Assembly (NCBI GenBank): GCA_039812685.1
Contig: JBDIBB010000019.1
Coordinates: forward strand, 1-44,688
Length of the DNA: 44,688 bases
Source: JBDIBB01 sp039812685
GTDB lineage: Bacteria; Acidobacteriota; Vicinamibacteria; Vicinamibacterales; JAFNAJ01
Reading direction: 5' to 3'
Shown here: piece by piece, positions 9,044-17,448 of the stretch
Position numbering within the stretch: position 1 is the stretch's first letter
Layout of the letters: each line of letters opens with the position of its first letter
Notes under the pieces: generated by a model
Told to the model about the DNA's origin: nothing
What the model saw: the letters and a program-made list of their open reading frames with translations, nothing else
Databases searched by the model: none
Position numbers and translations under genes: made by a program

Positions 9044-9550
9044 TCACTCGTGTCCGGGTGTTTCAACCGACCCGGACGCGTCCTCACGCCACAGGATGAG
9101 AGCGTCTTCCGCGGGGTTCGTGTAGTACAGCGGCCGGCGGCCCCGCTGCACGAAGCCGAACGCGCCGTAGAGGGAGAGCGCGGGCAGGTTGGATGCACGA
9201 ACCTCGAGTGTCGCGCGGGTCGCGCCCTCGCGGCGTGCGGCGGCGAGCACCGCACGCAGCAGGCCGCGGGCGACGCCGCGCCGGCGCCAGTCGGGCAGCA
9301 CCGCGAGGTTGTTGACGTGCAGTTCGTCGAAGATCAGCCAGACGGCGCAGTAGGCCACGACCATGCCTGCGGCTGTACGGCACACGAACACCCGCGCCAC
9401 GTCCGAGTGCTCCGCCTCCCACAGGAACATCTCGCGCGTCCAGTGGTTGACGAACGACGCCGCGTCGACGGTGAGCACGCCGTCGAGATCCCGCGCCACG
9501 TCGAGGCGATCGATTTCGAGGCCCGCCGGCAGGCGTTCAGCCGCCGACAT
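9044..9550 (-). CDS. rimI: ribosomal-protein-alanine N-acetyltransferase-like GNAT enzyme
   Basis: A 168-residue GNAT acetyltransferase. The acetyl-CoA loop is 'VLPDWRRRGVARGLL' (R/Q-x2-G-x-G/A), and the C-terminal 'NLPALSLYGAFGFVQRGRRPLYY' is the classic RimI signature 'N..A..LYxxxGF'. RimI acetylates the N-terminal alanine of ribosomal protein S18 and other proteins. The chosen ATG 9550 overlaps the end of tsaB by 14 bp; an ATG at 9595 would add 15 residues and lengthen that overlap. Neither start has a strong ribosome site. Adjacency to tsaB is the usual bacterial arrangement and supports the rimI call. Confidence 0.85.
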   Translation of the reverse strand: MSAAERLPAGLEIDRLDVARDLDGVLTVDAASFVNHWTREMFLWEAEHSDVARVFVCRTAAGMVVAYCAVWLIFDELHVNNLAVLPDWRRRGVARGLLRAVLAAARREGATRATLEVRASNLPALSLYGAFGFVQRGRRPLYYTNPAEDALILWREDASGSVETPGHE

Positions 9551-10277
9551 GAGGTTTCGCACCGCGCGCCGCGCGTTCGCGGGCGAGCTCGGCATCGGGA
9601 CGACGCACGTACAACGGTTGCACCGCGCCCGGCGCCCCCGCCTCGCCGAGCGCGGCGCGCCGCACGCCTATCCTGGCCATGACGACCGCCAGCGGTACCG
9701 CCGGGATCACCGATACCGCACGTGCGCCGTGCGCCAGCCACGCCGGCTCGCTTCCCTGCGCGGCATCGCCGCTCACCACGAGCGTGACGCCGGCGAGCGC
9801 CGGCGCCCAGCGGTCCGCCACCTCCGCCAGCGAGCCGACGGCCGGTGGCCCGCACGGCTCGAGCAGGTCGGAGACTGCCGGCGCGAACAGCTGTGCGAAC
9901 ACTTCGCCGCGCCGCGCGTTGGCGCACGCCGCGAAGCGCCGGTGCGGCGCCGGTCCGGCTCGATCGAGGGCGTGCTGTGCCAGCGCCTCGAGCGTGGACA
10001 CGCCCAGCAGCGGGCGCCCGGTGGCCGTTGCCAGCCCCTGCATGGTGGCCAGGCCCACGCGCAGTCCCGTCAGCGAGCCTGGGCCCGCACCCACGACGAA
10101 CAGCTCGACGTCGTGCATGGTGGCGTCAGCACCGGCCAGCAGCGCGAGCAGCCAGCCCGGCAATCGTTCGCCGAACGGGCGCGTGTCGGCCGGCGCCGAC
10201 ACGAGCGGCGCCGCGCCCGGCCGCAGGAAGGCGGCGCTGCCCGGAGGCGTCGTCGTGTCGAGCGCGAGCACACGCAT
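9537..10277 (-). CDS. tsaB: tRNA threonylcarbamoyladenosine biosynthesis protein TsaB
   Basis: A 246-residue ASKHA-fold protein. It partners TsaD and TsaE in adding threonylcarbamoyl to A37 of ANN-decoding tRNAs. The N-terminus 'MRVLALDTTTPPGSAAFL' and the central 'GPGSLTGLRVGLATMQGLA' are diagnostic of TsaB. The C-terminus 'VQPLYVRRPDAELAR' also fits the family. It lacks the metal-binding His pair of TsaD, as expected. It heads the tsaB-rimI-DUF465 run and is divergent from mutS with a 109-bp gap. Confidence 0.93.
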   Translation of the reverse strand: MRVLALDTTTPPGSAAFLRPGAAPLVSAPADTRPFGERLPGWLLALLAGADATMHDVELFVVGAGPGSLTGLRVGLATMQGLATATGRPLLGVSTLEALAQHALDRAGPAPHRRFAACANARRGEVFAQLFAPAVSDLLEPCGPPAVGSLAEVADRWAPALAGVTLVVSGDAAQGSEPAWLAHGARAVSVIPAVPLAVVMARIGVRRAALGEAGAPGAVQPLYVRRPDAELARERAARGAKPHVGG

Positions 10278-10308
10278 GATGCGCGGGAAGTGTAACGCGT
10301 CGGGCTGC

Positions 10309-10314
10309 TATACT
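10309..10314 (+). promoter_or_regulatory. possible -10 element of the mutS promoter
   Basis: TATACT lies 73 bp before the mutS ATG in the short tsaB-mutS gap. No convincing -35 hexamer sits 16-18 bp upstream, so this is only a candidate. Confidence 0.3.
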
Positions 10315-10386
10315 CGGCTCTTCCCGCAGGGACCGCCACGGCGCGCGAGCACGGCCCGCCGGGCCGCGCGGACCTGACAGCCGCCG

Positions 10387-13053
10387 ATGTCGCAGTCTTC
10401 CCCACCCGACGCCGCGTCGCTCACCCCGGCGATGCGCCAGTATTTCGACGCGAAACGGCAGCACCGGGACGCCCTCGTGTTCTTCCGGATGGGCGACTTC
10501 TACGAGTTGTTCTACGAGGACGCCCTGACGGCGGCCCGCGCCCTCGACATCACCCTCACCTCGCGCTCGAAGGACGCCTCGGGCTCGGCCATCCCGATGT
10601 GCGGCGTCCCCCACCACGCCGCCGACGCCTACATCGCGCGGCTGGTGCGCAAGGGCTACCGCGTGGCGATCTGCGAGCAGATCGAGGATCCGAAGAAGGC
10701 CAGGGGGCTGGTGCAGCGCGCGGTGGTGCGGGTGGTCTCGCCGGGGACGTTCACCGATGCGGCCTACCTCGACGCGAAGGAACCGGCGTTCCTGCTGTCG
10801 CTCGCCTTCGCGCCGGGCGCCTCGTCGCAGGACCCGGCCCCGGCTGTCGTCGGCACGGCGCTCATCGACGTGTCGACGGGCGAGTTCTGGACGGCCGAGT
10901 ACGCGGGTGACACCGGCCGGCAGGCGCTCGCCGAGGAACTGCGTGTGCTGGCACCGCGCGAACTGGTCGTGGGCGAGGACGTCGAACTCGCGGCGGCGCT
11001 GCCCGGGCTCGACGGTCTCTCGATCCCGATCACGCGCGTGGATCCCTGGAGCTTCGACGCCGGTCGCGCGCGCGACGTCCTGCTCGATCAGCTGCGCGCA
11101 GGCGGGCTCGAGGGCTTCGGGCTGGCGAACCGGCCGTGGGCGGTGGCCGCGGCGGGCGCCCTGGTTCGGTACCTGCGCGACACGCAGAAGGCCGATCTCG
11201 CCCACGTACGGACGGTGTCGTACCGCGAGCACGCGGACGTGCTCCTCATCGACCCGACGACGATGGCACACCTGGAGGTGCTCGAGGGCGCGGAGGGCGG
11301 GCGTGACGGGTCGCTGCTCGCCGAACTCGATCGCACGCAGACCTCGATGGGCGCGCGGATGCTCCGCGGCTGGCTGATGCGGCCGCTGGCGCGGCTGGAG
11401 CCGATCCTCGATCGGCTCGACGCGGTCGAGGAACTCGCGTTCCGGGGCGCCGACCGGTCCCGGCTGCGTGACGCGCTCGGCGTCGTGCAGGACATCGAAC
11501 GCCTGGTCTCACGCGCAGCGCTCGGCACGGCCGGACCGCGCGACCTGGCCGCCCTGCGGCGTTCCCTGGCGGCCGTGCCGCGCGTCCGCGCCGTGCTCGC
11601 CGAATGCCGGTCGCCGCTCCTGCTCAGCCTGCTCGCGAGCCTCGACGACCTCGCCGACGTGCGCGAGGCGCTCGAGGCGACGCTCGTCGAGGATCCGCCC
11701 GCGCTGGCCCGTGACGGCGGCTGCGTGCGCGACGGCGTGGACGCCGAACTCGACGCCCTGCGCGACATCAGCCGTCACGGCAAGGCCCACATCGCGGCGA
11801 TGGAGGAGGCCGAGCGCGCGCGGACCGGCATCGCGTCGCTCAAGGTGCGCTTCACGCGGGTGTTCGGCTATTACATCGAGGTCTCCAAGTCGAACCTGCA
11901 CGCGGTACCGCCCGACTACCTCCGCAAGCAGACCGTCGCCGGCGGCGAACGCTTCGTGACGCCGGCCTTGAAGGAGCACGAGGAGCGCGTGCTCGGCGCC
12001 GACCAGCGCATCGCCGAACGCGAGGTGGCGCTGTTCGAGACGCTGCGGTCGCGCGTCGCCGCCGAGGCGCCGCGCGTGCTGGAAACGGCGCGCGCGCTGG
12101 CCACCTTCGACGTGCTGGCCAGCCTGGCGCAGGTGGCCACCGTCAACGACTACACCAAGCCGCACTTCCACGCGGGCGACGAACTGCTGGTTCTCGAGGG
12201 CCGCCACCCGGTGGTGGAGCGGCGCACCCGCCATGCCTTCGTCCCCAACGACGTCACGCTCGACGGCGACCGGCACCAGGTGGTGATCCTCACCGGCCCG
12301 AACATGGGCGGCAAGTCCACGTACCTCCGCCAGGTGGCGCTGACGGTCGTCATGGCGCAGGCCGGCGCGTTCGTGCCGGCGCGGCAGGCCAAGCTGCCGA
12401 TCGTGGACCGCGTGTTCGCGCGCGTGGGCGCGTCCGACAACATCGCGCGGGGCCAGTCCACCTTCATGGTGGAGATGCAGGAGACCGCGCGCATCCTGCA
12501 CCATGCCACGTCGCGCAGCCTCGTCGTGCTCGACGAAATCGGCCGCGGCACGGCCACTTTCGACGGGTTGAGCATCGCGTGGGCGGTGGCCGAGCACCTC
12601 GCCAGCAGTCCCGTGGCGCGCCCGATGACGCTGTTCGCCACGCACTACCACGAACTCACCGACCTGGCCGACGCGCTGCCTCGCGTGACCAATGCCCACG
12701 TCGCGGTCCGCGAGTGGCGCGACGACATCGTCTTCCTGCGAAAGGTGCTGCCCGGCCGTTCCGATCGCAGTTACGGCATCCAGGTCGCGAGGCTGGCGGG
12801 GCTGCCGCCGGCCGTGGTGGCCCGAGCGCGCGCCATCCTCGACGCGCTCGAGGCCGATGAGCTCTCGCGCGGCGGACGACCGTCGCTGCACGCGGCGCCG
12901 TCCGAGCCCCAGCCACAACTGGCGCTGTTCGAGGCCGCCGCGTCGCCGCGGGATCACCTCGTGGCCCGGCTGCACGAGGTGGACGTGAACCAGCTCACGC
13001 CGCTGCAGGCGCTGCAACTGCTGGCCGACCTCAAGCGCGAAACGGAGACATAG
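10387..13053 (+). CDS. mutS: DNA mismatch repair protein MutS
   Basis: A full-length 888-residue MutS1. It recognises mismatches and small loops and recruits MutL. The N-terminal mismatch-reading motif 'RMGDFYELFYEDA' carries the wedge Phe38 and Glu40. The connector, lever and clamp domains follow. The ATPase has Walker A 'GPNMGGKST' from residue 637, the signature 'GQSTFMVEMQET', Walker B 'LVVLDEIGRGTATFDG' and 'FATHYHELT'. The C-terminal helix-turn-helix region and the tail 'VDVNQLTPLQALQLLADLK' are present. No mutL is in the window. The downstream hydrolase begins 3 bp after the stop, so the two are probably co-transcribed. Confidence 0.98.
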   Translation: MSQSSPPDAASLTPAMRQYFDAKRQHRDALVFFRMGDFYELFYEDALTAARALDITLTSRSKDASGSAIPMCGVPHHAADAYIARLVRKGYRVAICEQIEDPKKARGLVQRAVVRVVSPGTFTDAAYLDAKEPAFLLSLAFAPGASSQDPAPAVVGTALIDVSTGEFWTAEYAGDTGRQALAEELRVLAPRELVVGEDVELAAALPGLDGLSIPITRVDPWSFDAGRARDVLLDQLRAGGLEGFGLANRPWAVAAAGALVRYLRDTQKADLAHVRTVSYREHADVLLIDPTTMAHLEVLEGAEGGRDGSLLAELDRTQTSMGARMLRGWLMRPLARLEPILDRLDAVEELAFRGADRSRLRDALGVVQDIERLVSRAALGTAGPRDLAALRRSLAAVPRVRAVLAECRSPLLLSLLASLDDLADVREALEATLVEDPPALARDGGCVRDGVDAELDALRDISRHGKAHIAAMEEAERARTGIASLKVRFTRVFGYYIEVSKSNLHAVPPDYLRKQTVAGGERFVTPALKEHEERVLGADQRIAEREVALFETLRSRVAAEAPRVLETARALATFDVLASLAQVATVNDYTKPHFHAGDELLVLEGRHPVVERRTRHAFVPNDVTLDGDRHQVVILTGPNMGGKSTYLRQVALTVVMAQAGAFVPARQAKLPIVDRVFARVGASDNIARGQSTFMVEMQETARILHHATSRSLVVLDEIGRGTATFDGLSIAWAVAEHLASSPVARPMTLFATHYHELTDLADALPRVTNAHVAVREWRDDIVFLRKVLPGRSDRSYGIQVARLAGLPPAVVARARAILDALEADELSRGGRPSLHAAPSEPQPQLALFEAAASPRDHLVARLHEVDVNQLTPLQALQLLADLKRETET

Positions 13054-13056
13054 CCG

Positions 13057-13878
13057 GTGAACGAACGGCCCGCCACGCTCGCGACGACGCTGATCGGCCG
13101 CGCCGATGCGGCCAACCGCTTGTACGTGCTCCATGGAATATACGGCCGGGGCCGCAACTGGGGCGCCATCGCCCGGCACCTGGCCGCACGTCGCGACGAC
13201 TGGGCGAGCCTGCTGATCGACCTGCGGCTGCACGGCGACTCCCCCGCATTCGCCGCGCCCCACACGGTGGAGACCGCGGCAGGCGACGTGCTCGACCTGG
13301 AACGGCACGGGCACCCTGCGCCGCGCGCCATCCTCGGGCATTCCTTCGGGGGCAAGGTCGCGCTGTCGTTTGCCGCGCGCAGCGACGTCCGCCCGTTGCA
13401 GGTGTGGGTGATCGACTCGACGCCCGAGGCCCGTCCCCCTGACGGCAATGCCTGGCGGATGCTGCAGATCCTGCGTGAGTTGCCGCAGGCCTTCGCGTCG
13501 CGTCAGGAGGCGATCGACGGCATGCAGGCGCTGGGCGTGAGCGCGGCCGTCGCGGCGTGGATGGCCACCAATCTCGCGTCGGATGGCGGCACGTACCGAT
13601 GGCGAATCGATCTCGACGCGATGGAGGCGATGCTGCGCGACTTCTTCCGCGTCGATCTCTGGGACGTCGTCCAGGCGCCGGCAACTGGCATCGAGATCGT
13701 CTTCGTGAAGGCCACTGATTCGACAACCCTCTCGGAAGATGCCTGCACGCGCATCGAGGCGGCCGGGCGTGCGACCGGCCGCGTCCACCTGGTCAGGGTC
13801 GCCGGCGGCCACTGGCTGAACACCGACAACCCCGAGGCGGTGCTCTCGCTGATCGCGCGGCGCCTCCCCCGCCGCTGA
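13057..13878 (+). CDS. alpha/beta-fold hydrolase
   Basis: A 273-residue cytosolic alpha/beta hydrolase starting at GTG 13057, 3 bp after mutS. The oxyanion motif 'VLHGIYGRGRNW' is followed by the nucleophile elbow 'GHSFGG' (Ser96). A late 'VAGGHWLN' supplies the catalytic His. The size and the 'LHGxxGxxxxW' plus 'DLRLHGDSP' pattern resemble the YbfF/ABHD11 esterase group. Substrate cannot be told from sequence. It has no signal peptide. Linkage to mutS probably reflects shared transcription rather than a repair role. Confidence 0.85.
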   Translation: MNERPATLATTLIGRADAANRLYVLHGIYGRGRNWGAIARHLAARRDDWASLLIDLRLHGDSPAFAAPHTVETAAGDVLDLERHGHPAPRAILGHSFGGKVALSFAARSDVRPLQVWVIDSTPEARPPDGNAWRMLQILRELPQAFASRQEAIDGMQALGVSAAVAAWMATNLASDGGTYRWRIDLDAMEAMLRDFFRVDLWDVVQAPATGIEIVFVKATDSTTLSEDACTRIEAAGRATGRVHLVRVAGGHWLNTDNPEAVLSLIARRLPRR

Positions 13879-14011
13879 CGGCACGGACGGCGAGGCGACG
13901 ATCGCTCGCGGCGGCCGGGGCGCGCCGCGTGCGCAAACGATTCTGTCCGTTCGACGGCGCGCTGAGGTAAGCTACTGCGCGATCCGAGTAACCCCCGCCC
14001 GAGAGGCCCAC

Positions 14012-14695
14012 ATGAGCGACGGACCCGGCTACCCCTTTGGTACCAACGTGCCCGCTGTGCCCCCCACGCCACCCGGGCGAACCGGCCCGGCCTGGGAGGG
14101 CGCGGGCGAGTTCGTGCAGCGCTACGTCGACACGGTGCGCGCGGTGCTGACCGACCCCAAGAGCTTCTACGCGAACATGCGCCTGACCGGCGGCCTGCAG
14201 GGCCCGGTGAGCTTCGCGCTGGTCGGGATCGGCATCAGCGCGGTGGCCGGCGCGGTCTACCGGTTCCTGCCGCTGGGGCGAGGCTTCGGGATACCGGGCA
14301 TGGGGATGGCCGGCGGCGGCTTCGTCGCGGCGCTGGTGATGGCCCTGGTGCTGGGCGTCGTGGGGCTGTTCATCGGGGCGGGCATCTTCCACCTCGTGCT
14401 GTCGTTGCTGGGGGCGGCCCGGCAGCCGTTCGAAGCCACGCTGCGCGTGGTGGCTTACGGTGCGGGCGCGACCGCCCTGGCGGGCCTCGTCCCGATCTGC
14501 GGCAGCTTCATCGGGGCACTCTACGCCATCTATCTCTACATCGTCGGCATCGCCGACGTGCACGAGACCGACACGACGAAGGCGGCCATCGCGGTGCTGA
14601 CGCCGGCCGTCGTGTGCTGTGTGCTGTTCGCCCTGCTGTGGGGAACCGTCGCCGCGCTGATCTTCGGCGCCGCGGCGTCCGGCCTCCGCGGGTGA
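14012..14695 (+). CDS. Yip1-domain membrane protein
   Basis: A 227-residue protein with a Pro/Gly-rich cytoplasmic N-terminus. The segment 'FVQRYVDTVRAVLTDPKSFYANM' is typical of the start of bacterial YIP1-like (PF04893) proteins. About five hydrophobic segments follow, including a Gly-rich one, 'ATLRVVAYGAGATALAGLVP' and 'YAIYLYIVGIADVHE'. The last motif matches the 'YxxxGLxxxHxxs' helix of the family. No catalytic activity is known for the family. The TGA overlaps the ATG of the DUF2752 gene (TGATG), so the two are probably made together. Confidence 0.75.
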   Translation: MSDGPGYPFGTNVPAVPPTPPGRTGPAWEGAGEFVQRYVDTVRAVLTDPKSFYANMRLTGGLQGPVSFALVGIGISAVAGAVYRFLPLGRGFGIPGMGMAGGGFVAALVMALVLGVVGLFIGAGIFHLVLSLLGAARQPFEATLRVVAYGAGATALAGLVPICGSFIGALYAIYLYIVGIADVHETDTTKAAIAVLTPAVVCCVLFALLWGTVAALIFGAAASGLRG

Positions 14696-15111
14696 TGACC
14701 TGGCAGTGGCGGCCGCTGCTGCCAGGCGAGACCGACCACGAAACCCTGTGGGCGAGCTTCGCCGCGGCCCTCGTGGTGATGTTCGCCGCCTGGGTCGCGT
14801 TCGTCGACTGGCCCCCGGTGATCTGCCCGATGCACGCGATCACCGGGTGGCCGTGCCCCACCTGCGGCGCCACCCGCGCGTTGCTCGCGCTCGTCGGGGG
14901 CGATCCCAGGCGCGCGCTGCGGCTCAACCCGCTCGTGGCGACGGGCCTGCTCCTCGCCGTTCCCTACGTCGGCTACGCCGCCACGGTCTCACTGCTGGGC
15001 CTGCCGCGGCTCCGGTGCCGTGTGAGCGCGCGCGGCGCCAGGCTGGCGCGCGTCGTCACCATCACCGTGATCATGGCGAACTGGGTGTTCCTGATCGCCG
15101 ACGGCCGATAG
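14695..15111 (+). CDS. DUF2752 membrane protein
   Basis: A 138-residue protein. The motif 'WPCPTCGATRALLALVGGD' is the DUF2752 signature (CPxCGxTRA). It is flanked by hydrophobic helices at about 23-43, 82-105 and 115-135. The CxxC pair could bind metal or form a disulphide, but the family has no known function. The start ATG 14695 is set by the TGATG overlap with the Yip1-like gene. An upstream in-frame start at 14614 would lie well inside that gene and is not needed. Confidence 0.85.
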   Translation: MTWQWRPLLPGETDHETLWASFAAALVVMFAAWVAFVDWPPVICPMHAITGWPCPTCGATRALLALVGGDPRRALRLNPLVATGLLLAVPYVGYAATVSLLGLPRLRCRVSARGARLARVVTITVIMANWVFLIADGR

Positions 15112-15208
15112 TCGCGACAACTCCCGACGAGCAGCCGGGCCTCGAGGTGGCAACGGTCGGCGCGATCTCCCATCTGCCGTCGCCGCCTCCAGCGCCCGCC
15201 GGAAGCTT

Positions 15209-16102
15209 TCAGTGTGATCGTGGAGCGGGGGTCGGGAGGTTCCGAATCAGGCGACGGGCATCGGCCGTGAAATCCCCGTCGAGCGCGACGTAGCGATCCA
15301 GCGCCGCGCGCGCGCTGGCGCTGTCGTGCCGAGCCAGATGTCCGTATGCCAGATAGAGGTGGGCCTCCACGGCGTACGGAGCCTGATTCGAGGCCGCTGC
15401 GGCGTCCAGGTCGGCGAGGCCCTTGTCGGCGGCTCCCGACTTCAGATAGCTCACGCCGCGATAGAAGGCGATTTCCGCCGGCGCTTCCCCGCCGGACGCA
15501 GCGCGCGTGAAGAGATCGGCGGCCTCGGCGAACCGGTGTCGGGCATAGGCGTGGCGAGCCTCTTCCAGGGCAGCGTTGTCGCCGGCTGGCGCCTCCGCTC
15601 CGCGCAGCGTGAGCGCCAGCAGGGCTGGCGCCTCGAACCGTGCCAGCCGCGCCCAGTCGGGTTCGGTCGTGGCGTCGGGTGAACTGGCCGGGGCTGTCGT
15701 TGAGGGCGAGGACGCTGCGGGCTCCGGCGCAACAGGCTCTGGCGTTGACGGCCCGGAGGCCGGTCCCGACGGCTCGACGACCCGCGCCTGTGCCGGAACC
15801 GGCGCGCCGCGGGTCCACCACACGGCGCCAGCCGCGGCGAACGTCAGGACGGCCGTCGATGCGGCGATGGCCCACGGCTGCGAGTACCAGCGTGGTGCCT
15901 GGCGGTGAGGTGAACGGCTGTGGGCAGGTGCCGGCGGAAGTTCCGCCAGGACCGTACGGATGGCCGTCAACTCGTCGAGCATCGAGGCGCAGTCCTCGCA
16001 CTCGAACACATGGCGTTCCACCGCCGCCATGGCTTCCTCGTCGAGTTGTCCCGCCACGTAACGCTCCAGCGTGTCGCTCCGCGCCGGTTCTTCACAGGTC
16101 AT
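15209..16102 (-). CDS. anti-sigma factor with zinc-finger N-terminus, one TM helix and TPR-like C-terminus
   Basis: A 297-residue single-pass membrane protein. The N-terminal H-x3-C-x2-C motif in 'ERHVFECEDCASML' is the zinc-binding anti-sigma (ZAS/mycothiol-type) signature that clamps ECF-like sigma factors. One membrane helix follows near residues 70-90. After a Pro/Ala/Ser-rich linker, residues of about 150-290 form TPR-like helices ('YARHRFAEAADLFTRA', 'AEIAFYRGVSYLKSGA', 'YLAYGHLARHDSASARAAL'). The ATG overlaps the stop of the upstream sigma factor (ATGA), the usual sigma/anti-sigma arrangement. The outer TPR region is likely the signal-sensing part. Confidence 0.85.
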   Translation of the reverse strand: MTCEEPARSDTLERYVAGQLDEEAMAAVERHVFECEDCASMLDELTAIRTVLAELPPAPAHSRSPHRQAPRWYSQPWAIAASTAVLTFAAAGAVWWTRGAPVPAQARVVEPSGPASGPSTPEPVAPEPAASSPSTTAPASSPDATTEPDWARLARFEAPALLALTLRGAEAPAGDNAALEEARHAYARHRFAEAADLFTRAASGGEAPAEIAFYRGVSYLKSGAADKGLADLDAAAASNQAPYAVEAHLYLAYGHLARHDSASARAALDRYVALDGDFTADARRLIRNLPTPAPRSH

Positions 16103-16707
16103 TCCGGTGCCTCGTGAACCAAGTGGGGGGCAGCCGCAATTCGTGACAGGATTCGGCGATCGGCCAGCCGCTGGATCACCCTGCGCAGGGCACGAGACTT
16201 TCGCGCACGCACCACGTCGGAGGAGAGCGCCATCGCGCGGGCGATCTGACCGGGCTTCTCGCCGTTGACCAGCGTCCGCAGGAGGATTTCGCGGTCGGTG
16301 GCCTCGAGCTGGGCGATCTCGCGCCGCAGGAAGGCCATGCGCTGGGCGCCCTCGAAGTCCTCGTGCGGCACGGTGGCGGCCAGGTGCTCGCCGAGTTCGA
16401 TCGTGATCGGCCGGCTGCGCTGCGTCCGCACGTGGTTGTTGACCAGGTTGCGAGCCACGCCATGGATGAAGGCGCCGAGGCGGTCGCCGTGCCGCAACTG
16501 CCCCTTGCGCAGCGCGGCCAGCACCGCCAGCATGGTGTCCTGGGCGAGTTCCTCGGCCGCGTCACGATTGCGCAGCCGGGCCAGCATCATCAGGTAGATC
16601 CGGCGCCGGTAGTGCGTGGCGAGGGCCTGCTCCGCCGCGGGATCCGCGGCCTGCACGCCCGCGGCGACGGCAGCCTGCCCGGCCGGGGTGGACAAGTCAA
16701 GCGACAC
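16099..16707 (-). CDS. RNA polymerase sigma factor, sigma-70 family (ECF-like)
   Basis: A 202-residue two-domain sigma factor. Region 2 is seen as 'NRDAAEELAQDTMLAVLAAL' followed by 'LGAFIHGVARNLVNNHVR'. Region 4 is 'LEATDREILLRTLVNGEKPGQ' with a helix-turn-helix 'IARAMALSSDVVRARKSRALRRV'. The GTG start at 16707 has a GGGAG ribosome site 5 nt upstream. It directs polymerase to its own promoter set under control of the downstream anti-sigma factor, with which it overlaps by 4 bp. Target promoters are unknown; such units often autoregulate. Confidence 0.9.
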   Translation of the reverse strand: MSLDLSTPAGQAAVAAGVQAADPAAEQALATHYRRRIYLMMLARLRNRDAAEELAQDTMLAVLAALRKGQLRHGDRLGAFIHGVARNLVNNHVRTQRSRPITIELGEHLAATVPHEDFEGAQRMAFLRREIAQLEATDREILLRTLVNGEKPGQIARAMALSSDVVRARKSRALRRVIQRLADRRILSRIAAAPHLVHEAPE

Positions 16708-16798
16708 GGGATCTCCCGCAGTCCATCGGGGTCATGCGGTGCTGGCGCAGGATCCTATCAGTGTTCGCACGCCGGTTGCCGGCCGGGTGGCCGTCTGC

Positions 16799-17437
16799 TC
16801 ACCATTCAGCGAACAGGGCCCGCAGCTCGTCCAGTGCGTGCACGATCGCGTCGGGTCGCTCCGGGGCGACGCTCGCGTGCCGGCGGCCGAAGTCCACGGC
16901 CACCGTGCGGGTTCCGGCGGCCCGGCCGGCGGCGATGTCGACGGCCGTATCCCCCACCATCACCGCGCACGCGGCGGCGACCTCCAGGCGCGCCAGCGCC
17001 AGGCGCACGGGTTCGGGATCGGGCTTCTGACGCGTCACGTCCTCGGAGGACACCACCTCCTCGACCCGCGCCAGCAGGTCGACGTGATCGAGAGAGGCGA
17101 TCGACGACCGGCGCGAACGGTTGGTCACCACCGCCAGCCGCAGGCCCGTGCTCCGCAGGGCGTCCAGGAGCGCATGCGCGCCGGGCATCGCCCTGACCAT
17201 GTCGAGGTGCCTCGACTGCCACTCTCGATGTGCCTCGCACAGGGCGTGCGCGTCCAAGCCGGGCGCGAGCTGCCGGTAGCACTCTTCGAGCGCGTGTCCG
17301 ATCACGCCACGAAGGGCGGCCGGCGAGGCGGCCGGCGCGCCGGCCCCTGCCAGTACGGCCCGAAAGGCTCCGTGGATGTAGGCTTCGCTGTCGAGCAGCG
17401 TTCCGTCGAGGTCGAAGAGCGCGGCGAGGATGGCCAT
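16799..17437 (-). CDS. HAD-superfamily phosphatase (phosphoglycolate phosphatase-like)
   Basis: A 212-residue HAD hydrolase, subfamily IA. Motif I is 'FDLDGTLLDSEAYIHGAF', with the nucleophile Asp first and the acid/base Asp second. Motif II is 'VVTNRSRRSS', motif III the Lys in 'VTRQKPDPEPV', and motif IV 'VMVGDTAVDIAAG'. An alpha-helical cap lies between motifs I and II. This matches the Gph/PpaX/beta-phosphoglucomutase group; the QKPxP motif favours a phosphatase of the Gph type. The ATG at 17437 is the only sensible start, 11 bp after the stop of the quinone oxidoreductase gene. Confidence 0.88.
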   Translation of the reverse strand: MAILAALFDLDGTLLDSEAYIHGAFRAVLAGAGAPAASPAALRGVIGHALEECYRQLAPGLDAHALCEAHREWQSRHLDMVRAMPGAHALLDALRSTGLRLAVVTNRSRRSSIASLDHVDLLARVEEVVSSEDVTRQKPDPEPVRLALARLEVAAACAVMVGDTAVDIAAGRAAGTRTVAVDFGRRHASVAPERPDAIVHALDELRALFAEW

Positions 17438-17448
17438 GGCGCGGGACG

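Noticed and set aside
11509..13884. Very long open frames antisense to mutS, the topoisomerase, the DUF349 gene, korA and glnN
   Set aside because: They are by-products of about 70% GC: Arg/Gly/Pro/His-rich, without family motifs, and opposite genes with clear motifs.
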